A stretch of DNA of 5,720 nucleotides, from NCBI GenBank assembly GCA_938041725.1, contig CALISX010000071.1:1-5720 (forward strand), read 5' to 3'. The position numbers were made by a program, and so were the translations under genes. Positions 1 to 5,720 of the stretch are shown piece by piece. Below the pieces are notes generated by a model. That model did not search any database. It was given only the letters and a program-made list of their open reading frames with translations, and was not told the origin of the DNA. Source of the DNA: an uncultured Lachnoanaerobaculum sp. (GTDB lineage Bacteria; Bacillota; Clostridia; Lachnospirales; Lachnospiraceae). Position 1 is the stretch's first letter; every line of letters begins with the position of its first letter.

Positions 1-190
1 GGGGCGGCTGGATGCTCCGGGAAGACCGGCCCAGTTTGCCACCACAGAGGAGTTTTTAAGGCGGTTTGGCATAGAGTCCCGGGCGGCGCTGCCAAAACTG
101 GATCCCAAAACAGAGGAAAGCCTGGTGCATCAGGTGGAGGAGGAAACCGGCTATAAGTTTCCGGGACATGAGGAGGAGAATGGAAATTAA
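1..190 (+). CDS. scpB: Segregation and condensation protein B, C-terminal fragment (cut by window edge)
   Basis: ScpB is the winged-helix kleisin partner of the SMC-ScpA-ScpB condensin, which organises and helps separate the chromosome in the cytoplasm. Only the last 62 residues are visible, read from base 2 and ending with TAA at 188-190. The fragment begins [20 protein letters not shown] and continues [13 protein letters not shown]. This matches the family's C-terminal winged-helix signature, roughly GRP-x-x-(Y/F)-x-TT-x-x-FL-x-x-FG-(I/L) followed by LP. After it comes a short acidic tail (HEEENGN) typical of a non-conserved C-terminus. The GAG codons of this tail also supply the ribosome binding site of the next gene, dut, which starts 11 bases before this stop. 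scpA is normally found just upstream of scpB, but that cannot be seen here. The family call is confident even though the N-terminal two thirds are missing. Confidence 0.9.
   Translation, partial: GRLDAPGRPAQFATTEEFLRRFGIESRAALPKLDPKTEESLVHQVEEETGYKFPGHEEENGN
171..176 (+). promoter_or_regulatory. Ribosome binding site AGGAGG that decides the dut start
   Basis: AGGAGG lies inside the scpB tail, three bases before the ATG at 180; the AGGAG core is four bases away. The alternative in-frame ATG at 168 lies upstream of this site and has no comparable purine-rich motif before it (the preceding bases are TTTCCGGGAC). The site therefore favours the start at 180. The spacing is a little short, which may mean that dut translation also depends on ribosomes finishing scpB. 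Confidence 0.7.
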
Positions 191-611
191 GATCAAATAT
201 TTTTCCGATAAAATCGAAAAACTGCGCTTTATTGACGGGAAAAGCGACTGGATGGATCTGCGGGCCAGTGCAGAGGTTTCCCTGAAAAAGGGGGAATTTG
301 CTCTGATTCCTTTGGGGATTGGCCTGGAGCTGCCGCCGGGGTTTGAGGCCCATGTGGTGCCCAGAAGCTCCACCTTTACCAGCTTTGGGATTTTGCAGAC
401 CAACTCCATGGGGGTAATTGACGAAAGCTACTGCGGAGACCAGGATCAGTGGTATTTCCCGGCTCTGGCGGTGCGGGATACCAGGATCCATATCAATGAC
501 AGGATCTGCCAGTTTCGCATTATGGAGCACCAGCCCTCCTTTACCCTGGTGGAGACGAACCGGCTGGAAGGAAAGAACAGAGGGGGATTTGGGAGCTCCG
601 GAAAACAATGA
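180..611 (+). CDS. dut: dUTP diphosphatase (trimeric dUTPase family)
   Basis: The enzyme hydrolyses dUTP to dUMP and pyrophosphate, which limits uracil incorporation into DNA and supplies dUMP for thymidylate synthesis. The 143-residue product has the usual length and all five motifs of the homotrimeric family. Motif I is DWMDLRA (23-29), II is PRSST (61-65), III is [13 protein letters not shown] (75-87, with catalytic Asp81 and substrate-stacking Tyr84), IV is [10 protein letters not shown] (105-114), and V is the glycine-rich [10 protein letters not shown] tail (134-143). Two motifs differ from the textbook form. Motif I reads DWMDLRA instead of AGYDLRA. In motif V the arginine stands directly before GGFG, with KN before it, whereas human and E. 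coli enzymes have RGxGGFG. I take these as variants of a real, active family member. The start at 180 (MEIKIK) is preferred over the ATG at 168 because of the ribosome binding site at 171-176. The 3' end overlaps the next gene by ATGA. Confidence 0.93.
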   Translation: MEIKIKYFSDKIEKLRFIDGKSDWMDLRASAEVSLKKGEFALIPLGIGLELPPGFEAHVVPRSSTFTSFGILQTNSMGVIDESYCGDQDQWYFPALAVRDTRIHINDRICQFRIMEHQPSFTLVETNRLEGKNRGGFGSSGKQ

Positions 612-1426
612 AGAGATATTTTTTACCCATACTGCTGGGGACAGTCCTGCTTTGGGGCTGTGCCAGCAAGGAAGAAACGCTGATGAAAGAGGGCAGAGCT
701 CTGCTGGATGCAGGGGAATATGTGCAGGCGGTGAACTGTTTTGACCATGCTTTGGAGGTTCATGGAAACGGCAGAATCCGTGCCCTGGAGCTGGATATTT
801 TAAAATACCGGGCAGAGGCGGAATTTAAGGCCGGGGACTACCATGCTGCAGGCCATACCTATGATATTTTAATCTCCGCCGAGGGAAGAAAATCAAATTA
901 TTTGTATATGCAGGCCATTATCCATGCCAGAATGGCAGAGGATGATGCCATTGCCCAGATTGAGGAGGCCCAGAGGTACTTACAGGAGGCGGATAAGGGA
1001 GATGCCAAAATGGAAAGGCTGGCGGCCATGGAAATTGCCAAGGCCTATGAGGCCGTGTATGAAAATAAGCCGGAGGAGCAATACCTCACCCAGGCTGAGG
1101 AGATTCTAAACGGGGTGATCCGGGAGCGGGGACAAAAGGAACCCCAAAGTCTGGGACTTTTGGGAAACATCCGCTTTAAAAGGCAGGACTATGCAGGGGC
1201 CAAAGAGGCCTTTGAAGAGGCTCTGGCTTTGTTTAATGAAAGAAACACCACTAAACTGGGGGAAAGCCTTTTAAAGGATCTGCGGTTTTCCCAGGCGGTG
1301 TGCTATGAGTATCTCCAGGATTATCCCAAAGCCCTGGAGCTGTTTAACGACTATGTGGTTCGTTTTGGAGAGGATGAAAAGGCGGCCCATGAAATCGCCT
1401 TTTTGCAGTCGAGGATACATCCATGA
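608..1426 (+). CDS. TPR-repeat lipoprotein of unknown function
   Basis: I do not recognise a specific named family. The 272-residue product starts [20 protein letters not shown]: a basic n-region, a hydrophobic stretch (residues 5-16) and a lipobox LWGC with Cys18. It should therefore be exported, lipidated and anchored on the outer face of the cytoplasmic membrane. Trp at the -2 position of the lipobox is uncommon but tolerable. The mature part is almost all helical with TPR-like units. The clearest are at residues 26-51 (EGRALLDAGEYVQAVNCFDHAL), 66-90 (YRAEAEFKAGDYHAA), 179-210 (LGNIRFKRQDYAGAKEAFEEAL) and 225-254 (QAVCYEYLQDYPKALELF). The middle, 95-170, looks like more degenerate helical pairs. 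TPR arrays bind peptides or proteins, so a scaffold role is plausible but unproven. The gene overlaps dut and hflX by ATGA at its two ends. Its own ribosome binding site is weak (GGGAG at 591-595, 12 bases from the ATG), so translational coupling to dut is likely. Confidence 0.85.
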   Translation: MKRYFLPILLGTVLLWGCASKEETLMKEGRALLDAGEYVQAVNCFDHALEVHGNGRIRALELDILKYRAEAEFKAGDYHAAGHTYDILISAEGRKSNYLYMQAIIHARMAEDDAIAQIEEAQRYLQEADKGDAKMERLAAMEIAKAYEAVYENKPEEQYLTQAEEILNGVIRERGQKEPQSLGLLGNIRFKRQDYAGAKEAFEEALALFNERNTTKLGESLLKDLRFSQAVCYEYLQDYPKALELFNDYVVRFGEDEKAAHEIAFLQSRIHP

Positions 1427-2649
1427 TAGAAACAAAGAAAGTAGAAGAAAGGGTGCTGCTGCTGGGGGTGCGTGCAGGCGCTGACACAGAGGGGGATCTG
1501 GAGGAACTGGGGGAGCTGGTAAGAACAGCGGGAGCAGCGGTTTTGGGGCAGGTGGTGCAAAACAGGGAAAGCATCCATCCAGGAACCTATTTCGGCAAGG
1601 GAAAAATAGAAGAGGTGCGGGAGGAAATTTTTGACACCGGGGCCAATGGGGTGGTATGCGATGATGAATTATCCCCTGCCCAACTGAAGAATCTGGAAAA
1701 TCTCCTGCAGGTGAAGGTGATGGACAGAACCATGGTGATTCTGGATATTTTTGCCGCCAGAGCCAGGTCCGCCGAGGGAAAAATCCAGGTGGAGCTGGCT
1801 CAGCTTCGTTTCCTGTCCACCCGGCTGGTGGGGATGCGTTCTTCCTTGTCCAGACTGGGAGGAGGCATCGGCACCAGAGGCCCTGGAGAGAAGAAAATCG
1901 AAATGGACAGGAGACTGATCCATGAAAGAATCAGTATCTTAAAGGGAGAATTAAAAAAGGTGGAGAGTCACAGGCGGCTTTTGAGAAAATCCCGGGAGGG
2001 GGTGTTTTCCATTGCCATGGTGGGCTATACCAATGCGGGAAAAACCACTTTCTTAAACCGCTGTACCCAGGCGGGGCAGCTGGCAGAGGACGCTTTGTTT
2101 GCTACTTTGGATGCCACCACCAGACAGTTTGTTTTGCCTGGAGGCACCCAGGTGCTTTTAACAGATACGGTGGGCTTTATTAGAAAGCTGCCCCACCATC
2201 TGATTGAGGCCTTCCGCTCCACCTTGGAGGAGGCCCGTCATGCGGATCTTTTGCTCCATGTGGTGGATGCTTCCCAGCCCGGAGCCGATCTTCGCATGGG
2301 CATTGTGTATGAAACCCTGCGGCAGCTGGAGGTGATGGATAAGGATATCCTTACCCTGTTTAATAAAGCAGACAAGGGGGAGAAGGAAATTTTTTTGCCC
2401 AGAGATCCCCATGCCCTGGGCTGTTTTCGTATTTCCGCAAAAACAGGAGCGGGAATGGAAAAGCTGATGGAAAAAATCGAGGAGATTCTAAAATCCAAAA
2501 GGGTATATATCGAACGGATTTTTTCTTATCAGGAGGCTGGAAAGCTGGCTTTGATCCGAAAGCAGGGGGAGCTGATGGAGGAGGAATATGCGCCTGCCGG
2601 CATTGCTGTCAAGGCCTATATCCCCCTGGCTTTGGCAGGACGTTTATAG
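1423..2649 (+). CDS. hflX: GTPase HflX (ribosome-splitting/recycling factor)
   Basis: HflX is a ribosome-associated GTPase. In studied bacteria it splits stalled or hibernating 70S ribosomes under heat or antibiotic stress. The 408-residue product shows the family layout. The N-terminal nucleotide-binding-like domain includes TYFGKGKIEE (55-64) and VVCDDELSPAQ. A linking segment holds LGGGIGTRGPGE (146-157) and a helical region, KKIEMDRR onward. The GTPase domain has G1 GYTNAGKTT (201-209), a G2 region in DATTRQF, G3 DTVGF (248-252), G4 NKAD (314-317) and G5 SAKTG (338-342). The short C-terminal domain ends at the TAG at 2647-2649. The length is normal for Firmicute HflX and no key residue is missing. 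The start ATG overlaps the lipoprotein stop as ATGA, with GAGGA at 1411-1415 seven bases upstream as ribosome binding site. HflX homologues also include antibiotic-resistance variants, but nothing here singles this one out. Confidence 0.96.
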   Translation: MIETKKVEERVLLLGVRAGADTEGDLEELGELVRTAGAAVLGQVVQNRESIHPGTYFGKGKIEEVREEIFDTGANGVVCDDELSPAQLKNLENLLQVKVMDRTMVILDIFAARARSAEGKIQVELAQLRFLSTRLVGMRSSLSRLGGGIGTRGPGEKKIEMDRRLIHERISILKGELKKVESHRRLLRKSREGVFSIAMVGYTNAGKTTFLNRCTQAGQLAEDALFATLDATTRQFVLPGGTQVLLTDTVGFIRKLPHHLIEAFRSTLEEARHADLLLHVVDASQPGADLRMGIVYETLRQLEVMDKDILTLFNKADKGEKEIFLPRDPHALGCFRISAKTGAGMEKLMEKIEEILKSKRVYIERIFSYQEAGKLALIRKQGELMEEEYAPAGIAVKAYIPLALAGRL

Positions 2650-2653
2650 GAGG
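2648..2653 (+). promoter_or_regulatory. Strong ribosome binding site AGGAGG for sbcD
   Basis: A perfect AGGAGG begins within the hflX TAG stop codon and ends six bases before the ATG at 2660, which is ideal spacing. It fixes the sbcD start at 2660 and rules out the 24-residue in-frame extension from 2588. It is the clearest independent initiation signal in the window. Confidence 0.85.
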
Positions 2654-2659
2654 AGTGCC

Positions 2660-3814
2660 ATGAAATTCATGCATTTGGGAGATATGCACCTGGGAAAATC
2701 CCTGGGGGATTTTGACCTGTATGAAGACCAGCGGTTTATGCTGGATCAGATTTTAACACTGATACAAAAGGAAGGGGTGGAGGCTTTGCTTTTGGCCGGA
2801 GATATTTATGACAGGGCCATTCCTCCAGAGGGGGCAGTGCGGAATCTGGATTATTTTTTGCGGGAGCTGGCAGCCGCCGGGGTGCAGGTCTATATGATCA
2901 GCGGCAACCATGACTCAGATGAGCGGCTGCATTTTGGCAGCGCCCTGTTTGCTGCCAGGGGGATTTTTATCGGATCCAAATATGAGGGGAGGCTGCAAAA
3001 GCAGGTGGCCCGGGATGCCTTTGGAGACATACATATTTACCTTCTCCCCTTTGTAAAGGCCTCTCAGGTACGGCATTTTTTCCCGGAGGAGGAGATAGAA
3101 AGCTATGATGACGCCATCCAGGCTGTAGTAAGGCATTCGGACTTTGATCCGGCCCGCAGAAATATTTTGGTAGCCCATCAGTTTGTGGCGGGAAACAGGG
3201 ATCCCCTGCTGTCCGGCTCGGAGAGCCCCGGCACCCAAAGTGTGGGGCTGGTGGAAAAAATCAGCTGTGAAAGCCTGGCCGCCTTTGACTATGTGGCCCT
3301 GGGACATATCCATTCCCCCCAAAGGGTGGGGCGGAAGCATATTCGCTACAGCGGATCCATATTAAAGTATTCCCTTGGCGAGGTGCATAATGACAAAAGG
3401 GTTCCCATTATTACCCTGGAGGAAAAGGGAAAGCTGACCATAGAGGAATTTCCTCTGACTCCTCTGCGGGATCTGCGTCATATCAAGGGTCCTTTAAAGC
3501 AGCTGCTGGATCCGATCCATGTGGTATCCGCCGGGGACTTTATTTATGCCACCCTGACAGATGAGGATATGGTGCAGGATGTGATGGGAATTTTCCAGAC
3601 CGTATATCCCAACACTGTGAAGGTGGACTATGAAAATTCCCATACAAGGGCCATTGAAAATGTGGATATTACCAAGGGGATAGGCCCTAAAACCTTTGAA
3701 GAGCTGGCGGAGGAGTTTTACCGGCAGATGTATGGCAGTGAAATGAGTGCAGAGGAAAAGGAGATTATGGCCTGGGCGGCCGGAAAGGCGGGGGTGGCAG
3801 ATGAAACCCATTAA
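2660..3814 (+). CDS. sbcD: Exonuclease SbcCD subunit D (Mre11-type nuclease)
   Basis: SbcD is the metallophosphoesterase subunit of SbcCD, the bacterial Mre11-Rad50 complex. With SbcC it acts as an ATP-dependent double-strand exonuclease and hairpin endonuclease that clears palindromes and blocked DNA ends. From the start at 2660 the product is 384 residues, close to the usual 380-400. All metal-binding phosphodiesterase motifs are present: GDMHLG (Asp8, His10), GDIYDR (Asp48), GNHDS (Asn83, His84), AHQF (His173) and GHIH (His216, His218). These six groups coordinate the two manganese ions in Mre11-type enzymes. The region after about residue 260 fits the capping and C-terminal SbcD domain, which contacts DNA and the SbcC coiled-coil base. 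An in-frame ATG at 2588 would add 24 residues that overlap hflX. It is rejected because the Mre11 fold begins at MKFMHLGD and the ribosome binding site at 2648-2653 serves this ATG. The stop lies 14 bases inside sbcC. Confidence 0.96.
   Translation: MKFMHLGDMHLGKSLGDFDLYEDQRFMLDQILTLIQKEGVEALLLAGDIYDRAIPPEGAVRNLDYFLRELAAAGVQVYMISGNHDSDERLHFGSALFAARGIFIGSKYEGRLQKQVARDAFGDIHIYLLPFVKASQVRHFFPEEEIESYDDAIQAVVRHSDFDPARRNILVAHQFVAGNRDPLLSGSESPGTQSVGLVEKISCESLAAFDYVALGHIHSPQRVGRKHIRYSGSILKYSLGEVHNDKRVPIITLEEKGKLTIEEFPLTPLRDLRHIKGPLKQLLDPIHVVSAGDFIYATLTDEDMVQDVMGIFQTVYPNTVKVDYENSHTRAIENVDITKGIGPKTFEELAEEFYRQMYGSEMSAEEKEIMAWAAGKAGVADETH
3790..3794 (+). promoter_or_regulatory. Weak G-run ribosome binding site of sbcC inside sbcD
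   Basis: GGGGG sits six bases before the sbcC ATG at 3801. It can pair with the anti-Shine-Dalgarno sequence only through a G-U wobble, so it is weaker than the AGGAGG of sbcD. Together with the 14-base overlap this suggests that sbcC is translated mainly by coupling to sbcD, which would help balance the two subunits. This is inference. Confidence 0.45.
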
Positions 3815-5720
3815 ACTGTTGATCAGCGGCATCGGTCCCTATGCAGGGAAGGTGCCGGAGATTTCCTTTGAGCAATTTGGCAAAAAGGGATTGTTTTTAA
3901 TTTCCGGGGACACGGGAGCTGGAAAAACCACCATTTTTGACGCCATTTGCTTTGCCCTCTATGGCGCCGCCAGTGGCAGCTACCGGGATACCAAAAATTT
4001 CCGCAGTGCCTACGCCAGTCCCGGGGTGAAAAGCTATGTGGACTTTTATTTTTCCCATCAGGGCAAAAATTACCATGTGTACCGCAGCCCCTCCTATGAG
4101 CGGCAAAAGCAGCGGGGCAGCGGCACCATTATGGAAAAGGAGCAGGCGGTTTTTAGTGAGGAAGGGGAGGTGCCCATTGAGGGGATTTCCCAAGTCAACC
4201 AGCGGGTGCAGGAGCTTTTGCATATCAATGAAAAACAGTTTAAGCAGATTGCCATGATTGCCCAGGGGGAATTTTGGTCCTTGTTAAATGCCAAAACAGA
4301 GCAAAGAACCGAAATCCTTCGCACCATCTTTTTAACATCGGGCTATAAGGCAGTGGAATATAAGCTGAAGGAGCGTCTGGATGCCAGCCTCCGGGAGAAA
4401 ACCCTGGCAGAGAGCAGTATTCTCCAGTATTTTGGGGATATTTTGCTGCCTGGGGATCATCCCCTGTTTGGGGAATTTTTTGCACTTTTGAAAAAGGCCA
4501 GGGAAAGCAAAAGCATTTGGAACCTGGAGGAAATGCTGGCCCTTCTGGAAGCCATAGAATCAGAAACTGCCAGCCGGCAGACCGCCCTTTTAAAAACCCT
4601 GGCACAGGAACGAAGCCGGCTGGAGGAGGAGCAAAAGCAGCTGGTGCTGGCCAAGGCCAACAATGATCTTTTGCTGCGGCTGGATGGACTTTTGGAGGAG
4701 GAGAAGGCCCTTTTGGAAAGAAGGCCTAAAATCCAAGAGCAGAGGGAATTTTTAAAGAGGAAAAAGGCAGTGGTGCGTCTGTTGTCCCCGGCCCATGGGG
4801 ACTGGCAGAAAAAGAGCCGGGAAAGGCTGGCCGGGGCAGAAATCCTGGAAAAGAAAAAGCAGGCCCTGCTTTCGGGACAGGAGGCGGTAAAGGCTTTGAA
4901 AAAGCAATGGGAGCAGGCTCTTTTGCAAAGGGGGGAGGCAGAGGAGAAAAAGCGTCTGGTGCAGCAGATTGATGAGGCCCGGGAGCAGTACCGGCAAAGG
5001 GATGCCCTGCGTCTGGAACGTTCCCGCCTTTTGGAAAAGGGGGCCGCCCTGCAGCGGGAGGAGGCAGCCCTGCAGCAAAGGGAGGCGGCTTTAAGGCAGC
5101 GGATTGCAGAGCTGAAGCTGCTTTGTGAGGGTCTTCGAGAATCCCCCCAAAGCAGAGAACAGCTGGCAGAAAAAATCCGTTCCCTCACCAGGCTGTATGA
5201 AAACCTGCAAATGCTTTTGAAGGAAAGCCTCCCGGAGTGGCGGCAAAAACAAGGGGAATTGGAAAAAAGCCGGGAGGACTATCAGAGGCTTCGGCAGGTC
5301 TATGACCAGGTATTCCAGGAAAAAAATCAGGCGGAAAGGATCTGGGAAAGCAGCCGGGCAGGTCTATTGGCCAGGGATTTAAAGGAGGGGGAGCCCTGTC
5401 CTGTCTGTGGCTCCACCCATCATCCCCAGCCGGCATCTCTGCCCTCTGCCACCATTTCCGAGGAGGCTCTGGAGGCTCTGAGGGTAAGGCTGGAAAAAGC
5501 CCAGGAAAAAAAGGATCAGGCCCTTTCTTTGGTTCAGGGGCAGCAGTCTGCCCTGGAGGAAAGGGAGAGGATTTTGCACCGGGATTTGGGCCGGGCCCTT
5601 TCTGATCCCTTGCTGGGGGCCCCTGCCCTGACAGGGATGGAGCTGCCAAAGCTCTGGGAGGAGGCCGGGGGGCAGGCTTTGATGGTAGAGGAAAGACTGG
5701 CAGAGGGCCGCAAAGACCTG
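3801..5720 (+). CDS. sbcC: Exonuclease SbcCD subunit C (Rad50-type SMC ATPase), N-terminal part, cut by window edge
   Basis: SbcC is the ATPase and DNA-tethering subunit of SbcCD. The frame stays open from the ATG at 3801 to the last base, giving 640 codons without a stop. The ATP-binding head has a Walker A GDTGAGKTT at residues 36-44 and a Q-loop segment IAQGEF with Gln155. A head-to-arm transition (LNAKTEQRTEILRTIFLT) leads into a long charged helical arm from about residue 165 to 530, rich in Glu, Lys, Gln and Leu. The zinc hook CPVCGSTHHP follows, with Cys533 and Cys536, and through it two SbcC dimers join by a shared zinc ion. The descending arm begins after about residue 555. The missing part should hold the rest of that arm, the ABC signature and Walker B. 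A hook at 533 suggests a full length near 1000-1100 residues, as in E. coli SbcC (1048). The gene overlaps sbcD by 14 bases, the usual sbcD-sbcC order. Confidence 0.95.
   Translation, partial: MKPIKLLISGIGPYAGKVPEISFEQFGKKGLFLISGDTGAGKTTIFDAICFALYGAASGSYRDTKNFRSAYASPGVKSYVDFYFSHQGKNYHVYRSPSYERQKQRGSGTIMEKEQAVFSEEGEVPIEGISQVNQRVQELLHINEKQFKQIAMIAQGEFWSLLNAKTEQRTEILRTIFLTSGYKAVEYKLKERLDASLREKTLAESSILQYFGDILLPGDHPLFGEFFALLKKARESKSIWNLEEMLALLEAIESETASRQTALLKTLAQERSRLEEEQKQLVLAKANNDLLLRLDGLLEEEKALLERRPKIQEQREFLKRKKAVVRLLSPAHGDWQKKSRERLAGAEILEKKKQALLSGQEAVKALKKQWEQALLQRGEAEEKKRLVQQIDEAREQYRQRDALRLERSRLLEKGAALQREEAALQQREAALRQRIAELKLLCEGLRESPQSREQLAEKIRSLTRLYENLQMLLKESLPEWRQKQGELEKSREDYQRLRQVYDQVFQEKNQAERIWESSRAGLLARDLKEGEPCPVCGSTHHPQPASLPSATISEEALEALRVRLEKAQEKKDQALSLVQGQQSALEERERILHRDLGRALSDPLLGAPALTGMELPKLWEEAGGQALMVEERLAEGRKDL
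5007..5135 (+). other. Perfect leucine heptad in the ascending SbcC coiled coil
   Basis: Residues 403, 410, 417, 424, 431, 438 and 445 of SbcC are all leucine, exactly seven apart. Alanine precedes four of them (402, 416, 423 and 430), and charged or glutamine residues fill most of the positions between. This is the clearest coiled-coil stretch in the window and supports the reading frame and the arm assignment between the ATPase head and the zinc hook. Confidence 0.8.
5043..5084 (+). repeat. Two-copy 21-base tandem repeat encoding heptads in sbcC
   Basis: Bases 5043-5063 and 5064-5084 match at 16 of 21 positions and share the core GCCCTGCAGC. They encode AALQREE and AALQQRE. A third, more diverged unit follows at 5085-5105 (AALRQRI). 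Each unit is exactly one heptad, so copy-number change would keep the coiled-coil register. The repeat could come from local duplication or from selection on the protein pattern alone. Confidence 0.55.
5394..5423 (+). other. Zinc-hook coding site of sbcC
   Basis: The codons encode PCPVCGSTHH, with Cys533 and Cys536 as the CxxC zinc ligands of the Rad50/SbcC hook. Two hooks share one zinc ion to link SbcC arms. The form CPVCGSxxHP is the usual one in bacterial SbcC and is intact here. Confidence 0.9.

Larger units (their letters stand above)
1..5720 (+). other. Probable single operon scpB-dut-lipoprotein-hflX-sbcD-sbcC
   Basis: All six genes share one strand. Successive junctions are an 11-base overlap, ATGA, ATGA, a 10-base gap and a 14-base overlap. 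There is no room for a terminator or a conventional promoter between genes, and I saw no convincing hairpin followed by a T-run inside them. Co-transcription and translational coupling are therefore likely. An internal promoter within a coding region cannot be excluded by eye. Confidence 0.7.

Noticed and set aside
418..744. Forward open frame of 108 residues spanning the dut/lipoprotein junction
   Set aside because: It is a different frame of two well-supported genes, has no domain, and crosses the gene boundary.
2502..2526. TATATAT near 2506 followed by a T-run, considered as an internal promoter -10 box or a terminator
   Set aside because: No -35-like hexamer stands at the right distance, no GC-rich stem precedes the T-run, and it lies in hflX codons of the conserved C-terminal part.
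2588..2659. A 24-residue N-terminal extension of SbcD
   Set aside because: It overlaps the hflX C-terminus, while the Mre11 fold starts at 2660 behind a perfect ribosome binding site.
2915..3340. A 141-residue reverse-strand open frame inside sbcD
   Set aside because: It runs opposite the conserved SbcD metal-binding motifs and shows no recognisable family, so it is treated as a shadow of sbcD.
4457..5188. A 243-residue open frame on the reverse strand inside sbcC
   Set aside because: The translation is dominated by Ser, Arg, Cys and Leu, the expected mirror of Glu/Lys/Gln/Leu-rich coiled-coil codons. No domain is recognisable, and the opposite strand carries a certain gene.
5185..5649. A 154-residue reverse-strand open frame rich in Pro, Gly and Phe
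   Set aside because: It lies opposite the sbcC zinc-hook region. Its Pro/Gly/Phe runs follow from purine-rich forward codons, and no motif or ribosome binding context supports it.
1..5720. A defence island or prophage reading, based on dUTPase, SMC-like ATPase and nuclease genes together
   Set aside because: All named genes are standard chromosomal housekeeping families in their usual forms. There is no integrase, transposase, phage structural gene, tRNA or direct-repeat boundary.

Overview
The window is a gene-dense stretch of bacterial chromosome in which every gene reads left to right and no gap exceeds about 10 bases. It holds six genes: the 3' end of scpB, a dUTPase gene (dut), a TPR-repeat lipoprotein gene, hflX, sbcD, and the 5' part of sbcC, which runs off the right edge. 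The organism is most likely a Clostridia-class Firmicute, with Lachnospiraceae as a reasonable guess. The reasons are the ScpB protein (SMC-ScpAB type condensin), strong AGGAGG-type ribosome binding sites, the style of the dUTPase, and a moderate-to-high GC, purine-rich coding strand. This placement is inference from general knowledge and was not checked by a search.

Layout. Bases 1-190 encode the last 62 residues of ScpB. dut (180-611) starts inside scpB with an 11-base overlap. The lipoprotein gene (608-1426) overlaps dut by ATGA, and hflX (1423-2649) overlaps the lipoprotein gene by ATGA. sbcD (2660-3814) follows after a 10-base gap and has a strong ribosome binding site that begins inside the hflX stop codon. 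sbcC (3801 to the window end) starts 14 bases before the sbcD stop. I saw no promoter, terminator, RNA gene, insertion sequence or CRISPR array, so all six genes probably belong to one transcription unit whose start and end lie outside the window.

Function. Most of the products serve chromosome upkeep. ScpB works with SMC and ScpA in chromosome organisation. Dut removes dUTP and so keeps uracil out of DNA. SbcC and SbcD form the Mre11-Rad50-type nuclease that processes hairpins and blocked DNA ends. HflX is a ribosome-splitting GTPase used under stress. The TPR lipoprotein is the one product without an assignable role, and it is predicted to sit outside the membrane while its neighbours are cytoplasmic. 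I found no convincing undescribed system here. The points most worth checking are the lipoprotein's link to hflX, the variant dUTPase motifs, and a very regular leucine heptad built partly from a 21-base duplication in the SbcC coiled coil.
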